NCBI GenBank assembly: GCA_030539295.1
Contig: JAUNSJ010000004.1
Coordinates: 120,589 to 184,588, forward strand
DNA from: Planctomycetia bacterium
GTDB taxonomy: Bacteria > Planctomycetota > Planctomycetia > Pirellulales > Thermoguttaceae
Direction of reading: 5' to 3'
Length of the DNA: 64,000 nucleotides
The translations under genes and the position numbers were made by a program. Shown here piece after piece: positions 9,888 through 19,390 of the stretch (position 1 is the first letter of the stretch; each line of letters begins with the position of its first letter). Below the pieces are notes generated by a model that had not been told where the DNA came from, made no database searches, and saw only the letters and a list, made by a program, of their open reading frames with translations.

Positions 9888-10526
9888 TCAGGATGCCGCC
9901 ACGGCATCAGCATAGGCTCGCATAAGGATGGCGAAACTGGTTGCTCCTGCATCCTGGAAGCCACGACTCCGTTCCCCGAGGTTCTTTGCGCGACCCTGTT
10001 TGGCCACGAGGTCAACCGTCGATTCCGCTCCTTTTTGCGCCGCGTCAGCCCCGGCGGCAAAAAGTTCGGATAACGTGACCGCCGGATTGGCTTCCGCCAA
10101 AGCCGTCATGGCGTCTGCAGCGGGAATCATGGCGTCCATAATCGTCTTGTCGCCCACTTTTGCCGTTGTCATGGCTTTTACGTTATCCAGTCCAGCCTTA
10201 AAGACTTTCGCAACTTCTTCTACTGAAAGAACTTCGTCTTCGAACGCGTTGCTCATCCCGAGATAGAACGCGCCGGTGAGGGAACTCGTCGAGCCGCCTG
10301 TGGCACTCATGATGCCCCAGCCAATGTTACTCAGCATTTTCGAAAAACCTTCATTGACATCGGCTGCCGCTACTGCGGCTTTCATGGTCGAGAGGATTGC
10401 GGTTCCATGGTCGCCATCCCCGGTCGCTGAATCCAGCTTGTTCAAATAGTCAAAGTTCTCCTCAATTTTAGCGAGGGCCGCTGCCAGCATGCGGGCGAAA
10501 ATTTCTTTTGTTAACTCGTTTGCCAT
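9888..10526 (-). CDS. dhaL: DhaL-type dihydroxyacetone kinase ADP/ATP-binding subunit
   Basis: The 212-residue protein matches the DhaL fold. The metal/nucleotide motif DSATGDGDHG carries three aspartates (D32, D37, D39), followed by GWGIMSATGGSTSSLTGAF and, late in the protein, RAKNLGERSRGFQDAGATS. DhaL holds the nucleotide and passes phosphate to the sugar bound covalently on DhaK. In E. coli DhaL keeps ADP and is recharged by the PTS protein DhaM, but no dhaM is visible here, so it may use ATP directly. It lies 50 bases after dhaK and 133 bases before the aldolase gene. Cytoplasmic. Confidence 0.88.
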   Translation of the reverse strand: MANELTKEIFARMLAAALAKIEENFDYLNKLDSATGDGDHGTAILSTMKAAVAAADVNEGFSKMLSNIGWGIMSATGGSTSSLTGAFYLGMSNAFEDEVLSVEEVAKVFKAGLDNVKAMTTAKVGDKTIMDAMIPAADAMTALAEANPAVTLSELFAAGADAAQKGAESTVDLVAKQGRAKNLGERSRGFQDAGATSFAILMRAYADAVAAS

Positions 10527-10576
10527 GTTATACTTACCTGTTGTTAATCTTATTATGAACGCACGGGAATGGTAAA

Positions 10577-11581
10577 TCAGCGGGTTACCCAGTAAGGAGC
10601 GTCGCTGGGCGCCTGAACCAGAGCGAGTAGCTCATCGTCGAGTAAGCCGAGGAACATCTGGAAACCGGCCGCTTCCTGGACAGTGAGGATTTCGGCACAA
10701 CGGCCGGCGGCCACGGTAATACCCATGGCTTCGAGCACTTCCTGCGCCTTGCGGTATTCGATGAACATTTCCATGAGCGTGGTCGCACCGGACCCGTTGA
10801 TAATCAGGAAGACGCGGTCGCCCGACTTAACGCCTATAGCAGCGGCCAGCTTCTTGACCATGGTTTCCGCAATCGCATCGGCCGATTGCATGGGTTCCGG
10901 ACCGTTACCGCCCCCTTCGCCATGCTGACCCATACCAATTTCCATCTGGTCGTCGGCCAACTCACCAAGGTATTGACCACCCTGCGGATGTGAAGCCACT
11001 TTCAAGGTAACGGCCAAGGTCGCCATCTTCTGATTGAAGCGTTCACCAATAGCCATAATGTCGGCCACGGATTTACCCTGTTCTGCGGCGGCACCCATAA
11101 TTTTAATTAAAGGAACGCAACCGCCCAGTCCGCGTCGCTCTTCCACGGGGGCATTAATTCCAGGAGCAATATCTTCCGCGGTGAGAATGCGGTGTACTTT
11201 TATGCCTTCCCGGTCGGCCAGCATGCAGGCCATATTGGCGTTCATAACGTCGCCTGCATGGTTGAGAACGACGAGAATGATTCCTGCGTAATCCTTGAAC
11301 ATGCGAAGGGCTTCGAGCACTTTCGGCCCGCCTGGCGCGGCAAAGATATCGCCTACTACTGAGGCGTCGAGCATACCTTCCCCGACAAAGCCGCTCAAAG
11401 CCGGTTCGTGGCCGGCGCCCCCGAGGGTTAAAATCGCCACTTTGTCCTTCGACTTCGGCGTCGCTCGCACGACAATCTTCTCGGCGACCAGTTTCACCTT
11501 GTCGCTGTAGCACATGGTGTACCCCTGAAGGAGTTCCGTTGTCAGGTTCATTGGGTCGTTAATAAATTTTTTCATGACCAT
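10577..11581 (-). CDS. dhaK: DhaK-type dihydroxyacetone kinase substrate-binding subunit
   Basis: The 334-residue protein has the DhaK landmarks: GGAGHEPALSGFVGEGM (H58, the counterpart of the E. coli general-base histidine), NHAGDVMN (D111) and IGMGQHGEGGG (H220, which forms the hemiaminal link with the carbonyl substrate). It binds a short ketose covalently while DhaL supplies phosphate. E. coli DhaK is 356 residues, so this form is slightly short. The start is ATG at 11581 with GAGGAA upstream; a second ATG lies two codons in. Pairing with an LsrF-like thiolase, not with glycerol genes, suggests a substrate other than dihydroxyacetone; this is inference. Confidence 0.88.
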   Translation of the reverse strand: MVMKKFINDPMNLTTELLQGYTMCYSDKVKLVAEKIVVRATPKSKDKVAILTLGGAGHEPALSGFVGEGMLDASVVGDIFAAPGGPKVLEALRMFKDYAGIILVVLNHAGDVMNANMACMLADREGIKVHRILTAEDIAPGINAPVEERRGLGGCVPLIKIMGAAAEQGKSVADIMAIGERFNQKMATLAVTLKVASHPQGGQYLGELADDQMEIGMGQHGEGGGNGPEPMQSADAIAETMVKKLAAAIGVKSGDRVFLIINGSGATTLMEMFIEYRKAQEVLEAMGITVAAGRCAEILTVQEAAGFQMFLGLLDDELLALVQAPSDAPYWVTR

Positions 11582-11950
11582 TGGTATTCTTCCTCTTTCC
11601 TTTATACTTGCGCATTCCTCGTTCGCAACGACGGCCGGCCGCCTGCGGGACTTTGGAACACATTATTATTACCGCACTTTACACTATCATATCAAAAAAG
11701 TGACATTGCGAAAACCCCCCAAGTTCAAATTTTATCTTTTTCCGGCGATTTTTCGCCTGTTCCGCGGTAAAAAAGGTTTTTTTCCTCTAAAAGGAGTTGG
11801 TAATTTTAACGGGCTACTTGATTTTTCCGCCGTTTCGGTAAGAATGAAGAGACTGGAGTGAAGTGTGGGCGTGCGACAGGAGCCACGGGGACCGGTTAAG
11901 CCAGTAAAGTACACAATATAAATAATATAAAGAGAATTAGCGAGTTATTC
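11582..11950. other. Divergent intergenic region between dhaK and obg
   Basis: These 369 bases separate two divergent genes and contain no supported coding frame. On the minus strand TTGCGA (11623-11628) and TATAAA (11601-11606) are 16 bases apart and could serve dhaK, but would leave a leader of only about 13 bases. On the plus strand the last 50 bases before obg are AT-rich (TATAAA-like elements near 11915-11930) without a good -35 box. The middle (11700-11850) is rich in A and T runs. No clear operator palindrome was seen. Confidence 0.4.
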
Positions 11951-12949
11951 ATGTTTACCGATGAAGTTGAAATTGAGGTTATTGGCGGCAAAGGGGGGGA
12001 TGGCTGCGCGAGTTTCCGTCGCGAGAAGTATGTCCCGCGGGGCGGTCCGGACGGCGGGGACGGCGGGCGAGGTGGCAGCGTCATCCTGCGAGCGGAGTCC
12101 AATACGGCCAGTCTTATCCATCTTACCAGCCAAAAGACCTGGAAAGCCCGCAACGGTCAGCAGGGGGGCAGTGCGCAGCGACACGGAGCATCGGCCGACG
12201 ACCTGATTCTTAAAGTCCCGGTTGGGACAATGGTTTTCGACTGCAATCACGATATTTTGCTAAAAGATTTAGACGTAGACCAGAAGGAATTCGTTGTTGC
12301 CCGTGGCGGCTTTGGCGGTAAGGGCAATGTCCGATTCAAAACGGCCACGAATCGAGCGCCGCGAACGGCGTCGCCGGGGGAAGAGGGTCAGACGCGTGAA
12401 ATTCGGCTGGAATTGAAAATGATTGCCGACGTTGGACTTGTGGGCAAGCCGAACGCTGGCAAGAGCACTCTTCTTTCCCGCTTGTCAGAAGCCCGGCCTG
12501 AAATTGCGAATTACCCCTTTACGACGAAAAATCCCATTCTTGGTCTGGTTGCTGTAACGCCGGAACAGAGCTTTGTTATGGCTGACATACCCGGCCTTAT
12601 CGAAGGGGCGCACAAAGGAGTCGGCTTGGGTCACGATTTTCTGCGTCATGTTCAGCGTGCGGGTATCCTGGTCCATTTAATTGAGCCGTCTCCGCAGGAC
12701 GGTACGGACCCGCTTGAGAACTATCGCGTTATACGCAATGAGCTTACGGAATTTGATAAGGAGCTGGGTGAGCGTCAGGAACTGGTGGTTATATCCAAAG
12801 CGGACCTGCCGGAAGCCACCGAAGTTGCCAAGCGATTCCAGGATGAACTTGGAATAACCCCGATGATAATTTCCTCGGCCACAGGAGCCGGATTGCCCCA
12901 ACTTCGGCACCGACTCGTCGAAATCCTTAAGCCGGCTACACGCTGGTAG
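11951..12949 (+). CDS. obg: Obg/CgtA GTPase
   Basis: The 332-residue protein has the glycine-rich Obg domain in residues 1-158 (RREKYVPRGGPDGGDGGRGG, GGFGGKGNVRFKTATN) and then the GTPase domain with GKPNAGKSTLL, the switch region NYPFTT, DIPGLIEGAHKGVGLGHDFLRH and SKADLP. Obg proteins bind the 50S subunit and link ribosome assembly to growth and stress. The protein lacks the C-terminal OCT extension of some family members. It stands alone on the plus strand, divergent from dhaK. Confidence 0.96.
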   Translation: MFTDEVEIEVIGGKGGDGCASFRREKYVPRGGPDGGDGGRGGSVILRAESNTASLIHLTSQKTWKARNGQQGGSAQRHGASADDLILKVPVGTMVFDCNHDILLKDLDVDQKEFVVARGGFGGKGNVRFKTATNRAPRTASPGEEGQTREIRLELKMIADVGLVGKPNAGKSTLLSRLSEARPEIANYPFTTKNPILGLVAVTPEQSFVMADIPGLIEGAHKGVGLGHDFLRHVQRAGILVHLIEPSPQDGTDPLENYRVIRNELTEFDKELGERQELVVISKADLPEATEVAKRFQDELGITPMIISSATGAGLPQLRHRLVEILKPATRW

Positions 12950-13187
12950 CGAGTTAGTCGGAAGTTCCCCCGGTGACAGGCTGGCTTTGACCTGCCACCG
13001 CTCGAACTCCAACAAGAGCCCCATTTCTGGCATCTAAGAGCCCCGAAATAAGTCAGTTTGTCCCGCGTTTCTGACCTCTGTCCCCACTTTTTCTGAAAAA
13101 AACATAAAATTTCCAAAAAAATCCCAAGGAAAGTTGTCTTTCGCCGGGTAGTATATCGCATGGAACGTGAAAGGAGAACCACATATC

Positions 13188-13781
13188 ATGTCCATTAGTC
13201 CGTCGTCAGCGCCAAGTCCTCTTCCAGGTTCGAGTATGCCCTCAAGCGATCTTGACCGCTTGGTGGGTGATCTCTTCATGGCAAATGAAGACCTCATTCG
13301 CTATGTGGCCATGATGAACGCGCCGAGTCTGTCGTTGGTGGACGACATCGTACAGGAAGTATACGTAAAGTTTGCGCAAAGGGCGTGTGTGCGAGACTTG
13401 GAGAGTGATGTGCGTCCCTTACTGCGGAAGATAACCCACGATACGGCGGTCGATATGTGGACGGATTACCTTCGCTCGAAACCTGGGCATCTGGCTCTGA
13501 TTTACGAGCGGCTCGCCAGTCGTACGCGAGAACGGGATTCAGCGACGGGTCTGGCCTCTCTGGAAGATGAACTGACTGCGCTGCGACTCTGTTTAAAGAA
13601 ATTGACCGAGCGTTCTCTGTTCATTTTAAAGAAGCATTATGAAGAGGGGGTTCCTTTAACGGAAATTGCTTTGGAATTGGAGATGAACATAAATACTCTC
13701 TATTACCATGCGGACAGAATACGTTCTGTTCTGAAGAGTTGCGTTGAAAATACCCTAAATTCGGGAGTGCCTGATGTCTGA
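13188..13781 (+). CDS. ECF-type RNA polymerase sigma factor
   Basis: The 197-residue protein has a sigma-70 region 2 around residues 40-90 (DDIVQEVYVKFAQR, then DTAVDMWTDYLRSK) and a region 4 near the C-terminus (RSLFILKKHYEEGVPLTEIA, then NTLYYHADRIRSVLKSC). The start at 13188 follows AAGGAG by 11 bases; a GTG at 13167 would give seven more residues but would overlap that ribosome site. Its stop overlaps the start of the FecR/LamG gene by 8 bases, so the two are translationally coupled. This pairing suggests a transmembrane signalling pair controlling the following DUF1559, lipoprotein and GH32 genes. Confidence 0.88.
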   Translation: MSISPSSAPSPLPGSSMPSSDLDRLVGDLFMANEDLIRYVAMMNAPSLSLVDDIVQEVYVKFAQRACVRDLESDVRPLLRKITHDTAVDMWTDYLRSKPGHLALIYERLASRTRERDSATGLASLEDELTALRLCLKKLTERSLFILKKHYEEGVPLTEIALELEMNINTLYYHADRIRSVLKSCVENTLNSGVPDV

Positions 13782-15666
13782 CCCATTGACCAATATGGCG
13801 CGACTTACCGCCAAACTTGTTGACGACTCACTTACATTGGAGGAAATATCAACTCTTGAGGCGATAACCAATGGCAACGAAGGTAATATCGATCATCTGG
13901 TCAATAGTGTTTTGACGCATTTTCTGCTGACGGAGTTTTATGGAGCGGTACGGAAAGAAAAAGAGAGAGCGAAAGTATTTTCACTTCGACTGATGAAAGA
14001 GACGGGCGAGGGTATTTTTTCGCGGGAGCAAAAAAGGGCGCAAGAGACGTCTGCATCGTTGACCGTCATTTCGGGAAGGGAACCGGCAGAGGGCGCAACG
14101 GTGCCAGAAACGGAGATTCCGTGGGATGAACTAATACAGATTCAGAGGACGTCCAAGAGTCTGGCGCAAATGAGTCCGGAGGAGGTGGCCTCGTATCGGT
14201 CGACGATGGCGGCCCAAGCGGAGCCCAAGCCGCAACCGACGGGGAAAATAAACGACGATTACGACCCGTTTTTTATCTATCGGGAAGAAGAGCGAATCGC
14301 GAGGGAAGTCTTGGCTCAAAAACGGGCGGAACGGCGCGAACGCAAGAGATGGAAGGTAAGTGATTATTTCTTTGTTGGCTGTATCATTATGGTTTTTGTA
14401 CTGGCCGGAGCCGTTGTCTGGGAGAACCAGTTGCAGAAGGAGCGGCGTTTTCGGCTCGAAAATCCGGTCTCGACCCTGAATTGTACAGCGCAGATTACGG
14501 AAATGATTGCGCCGGTCTGGTCGAGTGACTCTCCGACCTACCAGCGGGGAGAAACATTGGATTCTGGTGCGATCAATCTTGACTCCGGCCTGGTAAAACT
14601 GGAATTCGCCAGTGGCGCGAAGATCATATTGGAAGGTCCGGTTCGCTTTACGGTCAACAAAGATTTGGACACATTTTGCGATCAGGGAAAGTTGAGTGCG
14701 ACGGTTCCAGCGTCTGCGTCCGGCTTTTCGGTAATGACTCCGTTGGGTACGGTTGTTGACCGGGGTACGGAGTTTTTTCTGAAGGTAGAGAATAACAGTC
14801 TTGACGTTGAGACAGAGAAAGGGCTCGTAGAACTGTCAGGAGAAGACGGCATGGTAACGGCCCTGCACAAAGGAACTGCTGCCCGATTGGAGCGTGAGAA
14901 GAAACCTTCTGTATTTCGGGTGAGCAGCAGCCAATTTTTTTCCAGCGAAAACTTTCATAAAGAGTTGGAGAGTTTTGTAACAAGGCAGAAGAAGATTAAA
15001 GCGAAGCAGGACCGCGTCTTGAACAGTCTACCGGGCCTCTTGGTCCGTTTCGATATGACCAATGGTAATACCGGGACGCTCACGAACCTGTCGAAAAACG
15101 GACACTCGCAATGCGCGTCGATGCAACTCGAGCAATGTGAAGTGGTGGACGGTCCTCTTTTTGGAATGAAAGCCGTTTCCTTTGGCAACCGGGCGAGTCG
15201 GGGCGAGGTGGATTTTTCTCCTCTTGCCAGTGAGATACAAGTCTTGAAATTAACGGCAACTGTGCGTATGGGTAAAGAGTCTAACAACGCGAATGTGCTG
15301 TTTGCGAGCAACGATTTTTTCGTAAAAACCGGCACGATTCTGTGGCAGGTTTTGAATGATGGTCGAGTTCAATTGCACGTAACCCCGTCGGACAAGACGA
15401 AAGAACTGACGGCCTATACGACGCCGGTAGTGATTCCGGGCAGTCTTCGAAATACATGGCAGATTCTTTCGGTAGAACTTGATGTTCAGCGTCAGGAGAT
15501 ACGACACTATGTTAATGATGAGCTGGTTGAAACGATTCCGTGGCAGTCCCCGGTGCCGCCTGTTTTGGGCAGGGCAACGGTAGGGAATTACCTGGGAACG
15601 GCGAGTGGGTTCAATGGTCGAAATTTCTCGGGCGATATAGCCGAATTTCGAGTAAACGTCCGATAA
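13774..15666 (+). CDS. FecR and LamG-like domain membrane protein (probable anti-sigma/sensor)
   Basis: The 630-residue protein has a cytoplasmic, mostly helical N-terminal part (residues 1-190, Glu/Arg-rich), one membrane helix near residues 196-214 (DYFFVGCIIMVFVLAGAVVW) and a FecR domain at about 250-360 (YQRGETLDSG, LEFASGAKIILEGP, FSVMTPLGTVVDRGTEF). A concanavalin/LamG-like domain spans about 415-630 (LLVRFDMTNGNTGTLTNLSK, ending in GDIAEFRVNV). FecR proteins relay outside signals to ECF sigma factors; LamG domains often bind carbohydrate or protein. The overlap with the sigma gene supports an anti-sigma or sensor role. The ligand is unknown; a fructan is a guess from the GH32 gene downstream. 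Confidence 0.8.
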   Translation: MSDPLTNMARLTAKLVDDSLTLEEISTLEAITNGNEGNIDHLVNSVLTHFLLTEFYGAVRKEKERAKVFSLRLMKETGEGIFSREQKRAQETSASLTVISGREPAEGATVPETEIPWDELIQIQRTSKSLAQMSPEEVASYRSTMAAQAEPKPQPTGKINDDYDPFFIYREEERIAREVLAQKRAERRERKRWKVSDYFFVGCIIMVFVLAGAVVWENQLQKERRFRLENPVSTLNCTAQITEMIAPVWSSDSPTYQRGETLDSGAINLDSGLVKLEFASGAKIILEGPVRFTVNKDLDTFCDQGKLSATVPASASGFSVMTPLGTVVDRGTEFFLKVENNSLDVETEKGLVELSGEDGMVTALHKGTAARLEREKKPSVFRVSSSQFFSSENFHKELESFVTRQKKIKAKQDRVLNSLPGLLVRFDMTNGNTGTLTNLSKNGHSQCASMQLEQCEVVDGPLFGMKAVSFGNRASRGEVDFSPLASEIQVLKLTATVRMGKESNNANVLFASNDFFVKTGTILWQVLNDGRVQLHVTPSDKTKELTAYTTPVVIPGSLRNTWQILSVELDVQRQEIRHYVNDELVETIPWQSPVPPVLGRATVGNYLGTASGFNGRNFSGDIAEFRVNVR

Positions 15667-15708
15667 CGTTAAACAAACTAACAACAAACAAACCAAAGGA
15701 GAAGAACG

Positions 15709-16800
15709 ATGAAGAACAAGTTGAACAAAGGCTTTACCCTCGTGGAACTGCTGGTGGTCATAGCAATCATAGGGATTTTGATTGCTTTACTTTTGCCAGC
15801 GGTACAGGCGGCACGAGAGGCGGCCAGGCGTATGCAGTGCACGAACAACCTCAAGCAACTGGCGTTGGGGATGCACAACTATCACGATGTGGTGTCGACC
15901 TTGCCCCCGGTTGGTTTCGCGTCCAATCGAATCGGGTGGGTTGTGCAGCTCTTGCCGTATATTGAGCAACAGAATCTGTACAGTTGGATAGCAGGAGGTG
16001 GCACGACGACGTCGGTTGATGGCACGACGAATTACGGTCCGTTTGGCGGCCAGCCCTGGGACCAGAATTATAAGCCTTGGCTGGAAAAATTCAATTTGCG
16101 ATACTGTCCTTCCGACACGGCCATTGATGAGCCGCAGCCGCAATATTATCCCGGCTGTCAGAACTATCGGATTTGCCTCGGAGATGTCATTTTTGCCTAC
16201 GAGTCCCTTAGTGATAGTTCGCCAGTAACCAGTAAAGGGAAGAACACGCGAGGTATAGGGAGACTGGATCTGGGCCGGAATTTTTCGGAAGACCTTGACG
16301 GGACCAGTAATACAATCATGTTCTCGGAAGCGATTTCGGGAAAACCGGGTACCGGGCTTTCGAATCGCGGGAATACGATTTTCGTTGCCTGGTCCGTTGG
16401 GAGTATTGCCTCGTGTGTTAACGGAGCCGCCGCCCCGGAAGGTTACGCGGAGGAATATGGCCGCCGCTGGTGCGAATCGCAACCGGCCCATGTGGGTTTC
16501 TTTTCAACAGTGCCGCCTAATGGTCCGAACTGTCAATATGGGAGTGGCTCCTCGGCCGGGTATCAGGAAAACTGGCATCAGATCATTACGGCCAGCAGCT
16601 ATCATTCGGGCGGCGTAAATTGTTGTCTGGTCGATGGGAGTGTTCGCTTTGTGTCGAATACGATCGATTGCGGCGATACGAACGCGGAGACACAATATTC
16701 GCCTTATATGACAACCAGCCCATCTTTAACGGACGAAAGTAAGTTTGGCGTTTGGGGGGCTTATGGCTCCATAAGCGGTGGCGAAACAAAGACACTGTAA
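15709..16800 (+). CDS. DUF1559 protein with type IV pilin-like leader
   Basis: The 363-residue protein begins with a short basic leader and the prepilin signature [20 protein letters not shown], then [20 protein letters not shown], the hallmark of planctomycete DUF1559 proteins. A globular region follows, with [13 protein letters not shown] near the middle and [20 protein letters not shown] near the C-terminus. A prepilin peptidase would cut after the glycine and the hydrophobic helix would anchor or polymerise the protein. AAGGAG precedes the start. Function is not established for the family. It lies between the sigma/FecR pair and a lipoprotein gene, in the same order as two other pairs in this window. 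Confidence 0.9.
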   Translation: MKNKLNKGFTLVELLVVIAIIGILIALLLPAVQAAREAARRMQCTNNLKQLALGMHNYHDVVSTLPPVGFASNRIGWVVQLLPYIEQQNLYSWIAGGGTTTSVDGTTNYGPFGGQPWDQNYKPWLEKFNLRYCPSDTAIDEPQPQYYPGCQNYRICLGDVIFAYESLSDSSPVTSKGKNTRGIGRLDLGRNFSEDLDGTSNTIMFSEAISGKPGTGLSNRGNTIFVAWSVGSIASCVNGAAAPEGYAEEYGRRWCESQPAHVGFFSTVPPNGPNCQYGSGSSAGYQENWHQIITASSYHSGGVNCCLVDGSVRFVSNTIDCGDTNAETQYSPYMTTSPSLTDESKFGVWGAYGSISGGETKTL

Positions 16801-16816
16801 GATAACGAGGCGTATT

Positions 16817-17290
16817 ATGATAGGAAGAAAATTTACATGGAGCAGGTTTTTCCTGCTGTTTTGTGCCATGCCGTTGTTGTTTGCGTCGTGTGGCCGGAAA
16901 GATTCCGTGCCTGTGGTGCAGGTAACGGGAAGAGTTGTCTATAAGGGAGAAGCCCTTGCCGGCGCTTCTGTTGAATTTCATCCGGACTCCGACCAGCGCC
17001 CGGCGGCAGCGATCACCGACGCAGAGGGAAACTTCATTCTGCGCACGGTAGGGGCAAAGAAGGAAGGTGCCTTACCGGGTACTTATCGTGTGGCGATAAG
17101 GAAGTCGGTCAATACGAACAAGGAACGCCCGGTGCCTGCGGTGACGAACGGTCCGCCCGGCTCGCAGCGACTGCCGCACCCGGTTTTGAAATCGGTCATA
17201 CCGGAAAAATGGTCGTCTCCGGAGACCAGTGGGCTGTCGGCCGTGGTTGAAAAAAAGGGTGAGAACAGATTTGTTTTTGAAATTGAATAA
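16817..17290 (+). CDS. Lipoprotein with CarboxypepD_reg-like domain
   Basis: The 157-residue protein has a hydrophobic signal ending in LLFASC, a probable lipobox, so it is likely anchored in a membrane. The mature part is one Ig-like carboxypeptidase-regulatory-type domain: VTGRVVYKGEALAGASVEFH, then AAAITDAEGNFILRT and PGTYRVAIRK. A Pro-rich stretch and a C-terminal beta region follow. The start at 16817 is chosen because the signal peptide begins there; an earlier ATG at 16778 overlaps the upstream gene. It lies 16 bases after the DUF1559 stop. Similar small lipoproteins follow the other two DUF1559 genes here. Role unknown; adhesion or scaffold is plausible. Confidence 0.78.
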   Translation: MIGRKFTWSRFFLLFCAMPLLFASCGRKDSVPVVQVTGRVVYKGEALAGASVEFHPDSDQRPAAAITDAEGNFILRTVGAKKEGALPGTYRVAIRKSVNTNKERPVPAVTNGPPGSQRLPHPVLKSVIPEKWSSPETSGLSAVVEKKGENRFVFEIE

Positions 17291-17451
17291 TCACCTGCTG
17301 GGAACGCATAAGAATTGCGTAAAAACGTGGAACCCTCCGGTCCCCAAAGCGGGGCCGGAGCAATCCGTAAAAAGTCATAAGTTACAGAAGTGGATGATTC
17401 TTTGGAAGAGCAAAGAGGGGCGTATATAAATGATAAAGAGGTGAGCTGGCG

Positions 17452-17480
17452 TTGACAAGCCTCCAAGAATCGTTTAAAAT
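17452..17480 (+). promoter_or_regulatory. Sigma-70-type promoter before the GH32 gene
   Basis: TTGACA (17452-17457, perfect -35) and TAAAAT (17475-17480) are 17 bases apart. Transcription would begin near 17487, giving a 95-base leader with the ribosome site TAGGAG. The GH32 gene can therefore be expressed apart from the sigma/FecR/DUF1559 genes upstream. Confidence 0.65.
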
Positions 17481-17581
17481 CGTGTTTACTGTGCTTGGCG
17501 TTGAAGTTTTTCGCCGAGTGTAAGAGTGCCAAGGTCTGATTGTAAGTTCGCCGATTTTACAGGCAACGTAGGAGTAAACAC

Positions 17582-19333
17582 ATGAAATGTATGAACTTAA
17601 TGCTGAGTCTTTGTCTGTTGGGCGGCTTGATCTTGGGGGGAAGTTCGTTTGCCTGCCCGGGAGTCGTTGCGGCCGAACAGGGAGACGCCTCATCGGATGA
17701 GGAAGCAGCCAATTCGGCCAGTCGCGTGCTCTCGCTGGAAAAACGGTTTCTCCATCTACCGGTAAAGACAGGGGCCGGGGAAACCTGGCTGCGGCTGGAC
17801 GTGGACGGAAAGCCGGTTTGCGAATTCATTATAGAATTGGCCACGGATCCGAACGATGTGAGCTTCTATGCTCTGCTGGAGATTGCGTCGTGGCAGGGGC
17901 AATCGGGCACGCTGGTTGCGGAAACGTATCCGGCTGGTTCAAAGGGACTCGACGCCGTTACGCAATCGAACGAATTCCCTGATGTTGACACGGCCTATCA
18001 GGAGCGGTATCGTCCGCAGTTCCACTTTTCGCCTCGACGCGGCTGGTTGAATGACCCGAACGGACTGGTTTATTATAATGGCGAATATCATCTGTTTTAT
18101 CAACATAATCCGTGTGGCGTTCGTTGGAATAATATGACCTGGGGCCACGCGGTAAGTACGGATCTTTTGCACTGGCAAGAGCTTCCGGACGCCCTGATTC
18201 CCGACCGACTGGGTACGATTTTCTCCGGCAGTGCCGTGGTCGACTGGAAGAATACGTCTGGAACGCAGGCGGGGACCGAGCCGCCGCTGGTGGCCTTGTA
18301 TACGTATGAAGGGCCACGCATGCGTTATGGTGAACCGACCAGTCAGGGCATGGCGTTTTCCAATGACCGTGGCCGAACATGGACGAAGTATGAAAAGAAT
18401 CCGATTATTCCGCATATTATCGGCGGGAATCGTGACCCGAAGGTGTTCTGGTATGAGCCGACCGGGAAATGGATTATGACGCTGTATATGGACGGCGAAG
18501 ATTACGCACTTTTTGAATCGGGCGACCTGAAAGACTGGAAGAAGACTTGTGATATAAAAAATCTCGGCTGCTCGGAATGTCCGGATATGTTTGAACTGTC
18601 GGTTGACGGGAATGAGCAGGAGAAGAAGTGGGTCTTCTGGGGTGGGAACGGTAAATATCTTCTCGGAAGTTTTGACGGTCACACGTTTGTCAAGGAGTCG
18701 GAACCGCTGGCGATGAAATGGGGCGGGAACGACTACGCGGCGCAGACGTATAGCGACACGCCGGGCCGACGTATCCAATTTTCCTGGATGAAAGATGGCA
18801 GCTATCCGGATATGCCGTTCAATCAGCAGTTTACCGTTCCCCGCGAACTTACGCTGAAGCGGACGCCGGACGGGGTGCGTCTGTGCGTATGGCCGGTTAA
18901 GGAGCTGGAGTCGCTGCGCGGTGAGCCGGTGTCCGTGGCGTCTGTGGCACTGAATGGGGAAGCTGGTTGCGAACTGCCGAATACCGAACTGCTCGACATG
19001 GAACTCGAACTCCAGCCGGGGGACGCGACCCAAATAAAGCTCGCCTTGCATGGGCGTGAGATTATTCTTCTGCCGAAGGAAAATGCCTTTGTGGTCGATG
19101 ATGTGCGTGCGCCGCTGGCTGTGGATGGTGAAACCATTACCCTGCGTATTGTCCTGGACCGTATGTCGATGGAAGTGTTTGCCAATGGTGGCCTGTCGCA
19201 GATTGCGAAATGCTTTGTGCCGGGGGCGGGTGCGAACTTTAGTCACATGAAAATAACATCCGACGGCACGAATGCCTGTATTAAGCAGATGACCGCATGG
19301 CCACTTCGCAGTGTCTGGAATGTTAAACAGTAA
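17582..19333 (+). CDS. Secreted GH32 family fructan/sucrose hydrolase
   Basis: The 583-residue protein has an N-terminal signal sequence, an accessory beta region to about residue 135, the five-bladed GH32 domain and a C-terminal beta-sandwich (FVVDDVRAPLAVDGETITLR, MEVFANGG). All three catalytic motifs are present: WLNDPNG with nucleophile D158, NRDPK with D285, and SECPDMFEL with acid/base E332. Such enzymes cleave terminal beta-fructosyl units from levan, inulin or sucrose. Export points to use of polymer outside the cytoplasm. It follows the sigma/FecR/DUF1559/lipoprotein genes but has its own promoter. Exo versus endo activity cannot be told from sequence alone. Confidence 0.92.
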   Translation: MKCMNLMLSLCLLGGLILGGSSFACPGVVAAEQGDASSDEEAANSASRVLSLEKRFLHLPVKTGAGETWLRLDVDGKPVCEFIIELATDPNDVSFYALLEIASWQGQSGTLVAETYPAGSKGLDAVTQSNEFPDVDTAYQERYRPQFHFSPRRGWLNDPNGLVYYNGEYHLFYQHNPCGVRWNNMTWGHAVSTDLLHWQELPDALIPDRLGTIFSGSAVVDWKNTSGTQAGTEPPLVALYTYEGPRMRYGEPTSQGMAFSNDRGRTWTKYEKNPIIPHIIGGNRDPKVFWYEPTGKWIMTLYMDGEDYALFESGDLKDWKKTCDIKNLGCSECPDMFELSVDGNEQEKKWVFWGGNGKYLLGSFDGHTFVKESEPLAMKWGGNDYAAQTYSDTPGRRIQFSWMKDGSYPDMPFNQQFTVPRELTLKRTPDGVRLCVWPVKELESLRGEPVSVASVALNGEAGCELPNTELLDMELELQPGDATQIKLALHGREIILLPKENAFVVDDVRAPLAVDGETITLRIVLDRMSMEVFANGGLSQIAKCFVPGAGANFSHMKITSDGTNACIKQMTAWPLRSVWNVKQ

Positions 19334-19390
19334 TTAAATATAAAGCCGATTATTCATAAAATTCCGTTTTCGGAACCTTGGCGGGGCTAC

